Below are positions 5,999 through 7,464 of a stretch of 7,464 nt of DNA, piece after piece. Source of the stretch: Kiloniellales bacterium (GTDB taxonomy: Bacteria > Pseudomonadota > Alphaproteobacteria > Kiloniellales > JAKSDN01). Made by a program: the position numbers and the translations under genes. Position 1 is the stretch's first letter. Every line of letters starts with the position of its first letter. Below the pieces are notes generated by a model. It saw nothing but the letters and a program-made list of their open reading frames with translations, searched no databases and had not been told where the DNA came from. The stretch spans positions 1 through 7,464 of the forward strand of contig JAKSDN010000481.1 of NCBI GenBank assembly GCA_022360075.1. The letters are read 5' to 3'.

Positions 5999-6017
5999 CC
6001 GAGATCTCGGATCTCGG
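5999..6017. repeat. Inverted repeat with an embedded 12-bp perfect palindrome
   Basis: CCGAGATCTCGG (5999-6010) is a perfect palindrome, and a further ATCTCGG follows at 6011-6017. CCGAGAT (5999-6005) can therefore also pair with ATCTCGG (6011-6017) around a 5-nt loop. It is 24 bp past the stop of the minus-strand gene ending at 6041. Possible uses are a termination hairpin or a binding site for a dimeric regulator. Neither is proven by sequence. Confidence 0.55.
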
Positions 6018-6040
6018 CTATGGCTAGGGGTGTAGGCCGC

Positions 6041-6556
6041 TTAGTCGATGATCACCTGATGGGCGAAGTTGCGGCCGTCGGTGATGGTGATCTGCTGAAA
6101 GCCCATCAGCTTCGCCAGGTCGAAGAAGGTGAACCATTCCTGCACGCCAAGCTCCTGAAAGATCGGCATGACGCGGGCCACCGCCGTCAGGTTGGCGAAG
6201 ACCGCGCGGGCCCGGTAGATGGTGTCGAGCGGCCCGTCGGTCAGCGCCACGATGATCAGCTTCTGCGCCTCGGTGCCCTTGGCGAACATGGCCAGGGTTG
6301 GCGGATGGGGCCGGCTGAGGGACTGGTTCGTGACCCCTGTGACGAAGCCGATTCGCAGGGTGCGGTCAGCCTCTTCCAGCGTCTGGGCGCGGGCGTTGTA
6401 GACCTCTTCCGACTGCGGCACCGGGTAATAGTAGCCGGCGTGGCGATCATCGGCCGACAGCGCGCCGGAGACAGACACCAGGCTGAGCCCGGCTACGAGC
6501 CCGAGCCTGACCAGCACGCAACCCACAGCAGCCGTCAGCGCGCGACGGATCGACAT
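6041..6556 (-). CDS. Conserved-looking secreted protein of unknown function
   Basis: A 171-residue protein whose start at 6556 is fixed by a strong AAGGAGG 5 nt upstream; the frame runs on to 6712 but that part has low-complexity, non-protein-like sequence. Residues 1 to about 35 are a Sec signal peptide (Arg4-Arg5, a hydrophobic core through Val29, cleavage near SGALSA/DD), so the mature protein is periplasmic or secreted. The mature region has a Tyr-rich start (HAGYYYPVPQSEEVY, 39-53), a strand-like LRIGFVTGV (67-75), LIIVALTDG (100-108), a helical segment with DTIYRARAVFANLTAVARV (111-129), and an aromatic, probably conserved block QEWFTFFDLAKLMGFQQITITDG (139-161) before HQVIID. I have a vague memory of similar alphaproteobacterial proteins carrying a molybdopterin-guanine dinucleotide biosynthesis label, but nothing here supports that: it is exported and has no nucleotidyltransferase motif. 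It diverges from nadK. Confidence 0.85.
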   Translation of the reverse strand: MSIRRALTAAVGCVLVRLGLVAGLSLVSVSGALSADDRHAGYYYPVPQSEEVYNARAQTLEEADRTLRIGFVTGVTNQSLSRPHPPTLAMFAKGTEAQKLIIVALTDGPLDTIYRARAVFANLTAVARVMPIFQELGVQEWFTFFDLAKLMGFQQITITDGRNFAHQVIID

Positions 6557-6561
6557 GAACG

Positions 6562-6568
6562 CCTCCTT
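6562..6568 (-). promoter_or_regulatory. Strong Shine-Dalgarno site for the secreted unknown protein
   Basis: Read on the minus strand, AAGGAGG ends 5 nt before the ATG at 6556. It places the start directly in front of the signal peptide and rules out the 52-codon upstream extension. Confidence 0.85.
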
Positions 6569-6666
6569 CTCGGTTTCCCGTTGTTCGTTTTGCGGCGCAA
6601 GCTTGGGGCAGGTCACCGGCTTTGGCAACAGAGCAGCCAGACACCGGCCTCGCCCTGCCCGCCGGC

Positions 6667-6682
6667 GGCGGCCGGGGCCGCC
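6667..6682. repeat. Small GC-rich hairpin in the divergent intergenic region
   Basis: GGCGGC (6667-6672) and GCCGCC (6677-6682) form a perfect 6-bp stem with a 4-nt loop. It sits upstream of the candidate nadK promoter. At this base composition such a stem may occur by chance. No function is assigned. Confidence 0.3.
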
Positions 6683-6693
6683 ATAGGGGGGAT

Positions 6694-6722
6694 CTGGCGC
6701 TCGGGTCGGCAAGCGCTATACT
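6694..6722 (+). promoter_or_regulatory. Candidate nadK promoter
   Basis: TATACT (6717-6722) is a good -10 (5 of 6 consensus positions) in a very GC-rich stretch. The hexamer 17 nt upstream, CTGGCG (6694-6699), is a poor -35. Transcription would start near 6729, leaving a leader of about 57 nt before the nadK ATG at 6786. Activation by a factor could make up for the weak -35, but no specific site is recognised. Confidence 0.35.
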
Positions 6723-6773
6723 CCGCCTCCGCAGGGCATGAGGGGGGACGCGCCGGTCGTTCTGCAGCCGGCG

Positions 6774-6778
6774 AAAGG
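6774..6778 (+). promoter_or_regulatory. Shine-Dalgarno site that decides the nadK start
   Basis: AAAGG lies 7 nt before the ATG at 6786. An in-frame ATG at 6738 would add 16 residues (beginning MRGDAPVV), but it has only a weak GGG in front and the added residues do not look like the family's N-terminus. Confidence 0.5.
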
Positions 6779-6785
6779 TCGGGAT

Positions 6786-7464
6786 ATGGATCAGCCGAGT
6801 TTTGCCTTTGTCGCCGCCGATACCGAGGAGGCCCAGGACGCCCGCGCGCGCCTGATGGCGCGCTACGACGCGGCAGCACCGCAGGACGCCGACATCATCG
6901 TCGCCCTCGGCGGCGACGGCTTCATGCTGGAGACCCTGCACAGCTACCTCGAGCGCGACGTGCCGATCTACGGCATGAACCAGGGCACGGTCGGCTTCCT
7001 GATGAACGAGTACCGCGAGGAGGCGTTGGCGCGGCGCCTGGCGGACGCCGAGTGGGTCACCCTGCACCCCTTACGCATGCGGACCACCTGCGTCGACGGC
7101 CATGTGGTCGATGCCCTGGCGATCAACGAGGTCTCGCTGCTGCGCGAGGCGCGCCAGGCCGCCACCCTGCGGATCAGCGTCGATGGCATCGTTCGCCTGG
7201 ACGAACTGGTCTGCGACGGGGTCATGGTGGCCACGCCGGCCGGCAGCACGGCCTACAACCTCTCGGTCTACGGTCCGATCGTGCCGCTCGGCGCCCAACT
7301 TCTGGCCCTGACGCCGATCAGCGCCTTCCGCCCACGCCGTTGGCGCGGCGCCCTGCTGCCGAGCAGCGCGCGGGTCACCGTCGACATTCTGCAGCCCGCC
7401 AAGCGCCCGGTGAGCGCCACGGCGGACTACACGGAAGTGCGCGACGTCTCCAGCGTCGAGATCC
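6786..7464 (+). CDS. nadK: NAD kinase, short alphaproteobacterial form (3' end outside window)
   Basis: The enzyme phosphorylates NAD to NADP with ATP in the cytosol and is normally essential. 226 codons are visible and the frame is still open at the window end; related enzymes are about 255 residues, so roughly 30 are missing. Marks in order: [18 protein letters not shown] (6-23), the short N-terminus typical of this form; the signature [12 protein letters not shown] (41-52) with catalytic Asp44; [13 protein letters not shown] (64-76); AINEVSLLR (112-120) with the conserved Asn-Glu pair that binds the nicotinamide nucleotide; [18 protein letters not shown] (143-160), the glycine-rich NAD-site motif; and [17 protein letters not shown] (176-192). 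The ATG at 6786 is preferred over an in-frame ATG at 6738 because of its better ribosome binding site and the family's usual length. The gene diverges from the secreted-protein gene. No frameshift or missing key residue is seen. Confidence 0.95.
   Translation, partial: MDQPSFAFVAADTEEAQDARARLMARYDAAAPQDADIIVALGGDGFMLETLHSYLERDVPIYGMNQGTVGFLMNEYREEALARRLADAEWVTLHPLRMRTTCVDGHVVDALAINEVSLLREARQAATLRISVDGIVRLDELVCDGVMVATPAGSTAYNLSVYGPIVPLGAQLLALTPISAFRPRRWRGALLPSSARVTVDILQPAKRPVSATADYTEVRDVSSVEI

Noticed and set aside
6600..6628. Promoter for the minus-strand secreted-protein gene (TTGCCA with a hexamer 17 nt downstream)
   Set aside because: The -10 position reads CAAGCT, which hardly matches consensus; too weak to annotate.
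1..7464. A novel defence, mobile or biosynthetic system spread over the window
   Set aside because: All well-resolved genes are housekeeping or single-gene envelope functions in mixed orientation. There are no recombinases, toxin-antitoxin pairs, reverse transcriptases, nucleases or modular synthases.

Overview
This window looks like an ordinary chromosomal segment of a high-GC (about two-thirds G+C by eye) alphaproteobacterium, most likely a member of the Rhodospirillales or a related order. The evidence is the DUF4864 protein, the short NAD kinase form, the Gpt-type xanthine phosphoribosyltransferase and the lipoprotein gamma-glutamyltransferase. The strong third-position GC bias creates many long shadow reading frames, including an 824-codon one antisense to ggt. 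I do not think any of these is real. I see no transposase, phage, CRISPR, toxin-antitoxin or defence gene, and no tRNA or rRNA.

Layout, left half (plus strand): the 3' end of a gene for an envelope protein with a coiled coil and a divergent OmpA-like C-terminus (1-639); a small secreted DUF4864 protein (726-1157); xanthine/guanine phosphoribosyltransferase gpt (1233-1709), preceded by a good promoter candidate; and a lipoprotein gamma-glutamyltransferase (1737-3548), 27 nt after gpt and probably cotranscribed with it. A GC-rich three-armed palindromic repeat follows (3584-3650). Next come a 7-bp hairpin and a promoter candidate placed so close to the start codon that the next gene is probably read from a leaderless or nearly leaderless mRNA. 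That gene is an RlmI-like PUA-domain rRNA methyltransferase (3727-4938).

Right half: a bile acid:sodium symporter family (BASS) transporter lies on the minus strand, convergent with the methyltransferase and only 9 nt away (4948-5829). The 211-nt gap upstream of it holds three copies of a 16-bp direct repeat and two perfect hairpins. A second minus-strand gene encodes a secreted protein of unknown function (6041-6556). It diverges from nadK (NAD kinase, 6786 to the window end, truncated by the window) across a 229-nt intergenic region with a nadK promoter candidate.

Functionally this is a housekeeping mixture: purine salvage, glutathione/gamma-glutamyl peptide breakdown in the envelope, rRNA modification, organic-anion uptake and NADP synthesis. 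Apart from the likely gpt-ggt transcript, I see no sign that the genes form one system. The parts most worth a second look are the intergenic repeats and two uncharacterised envelope proteins, not a new multigene system.
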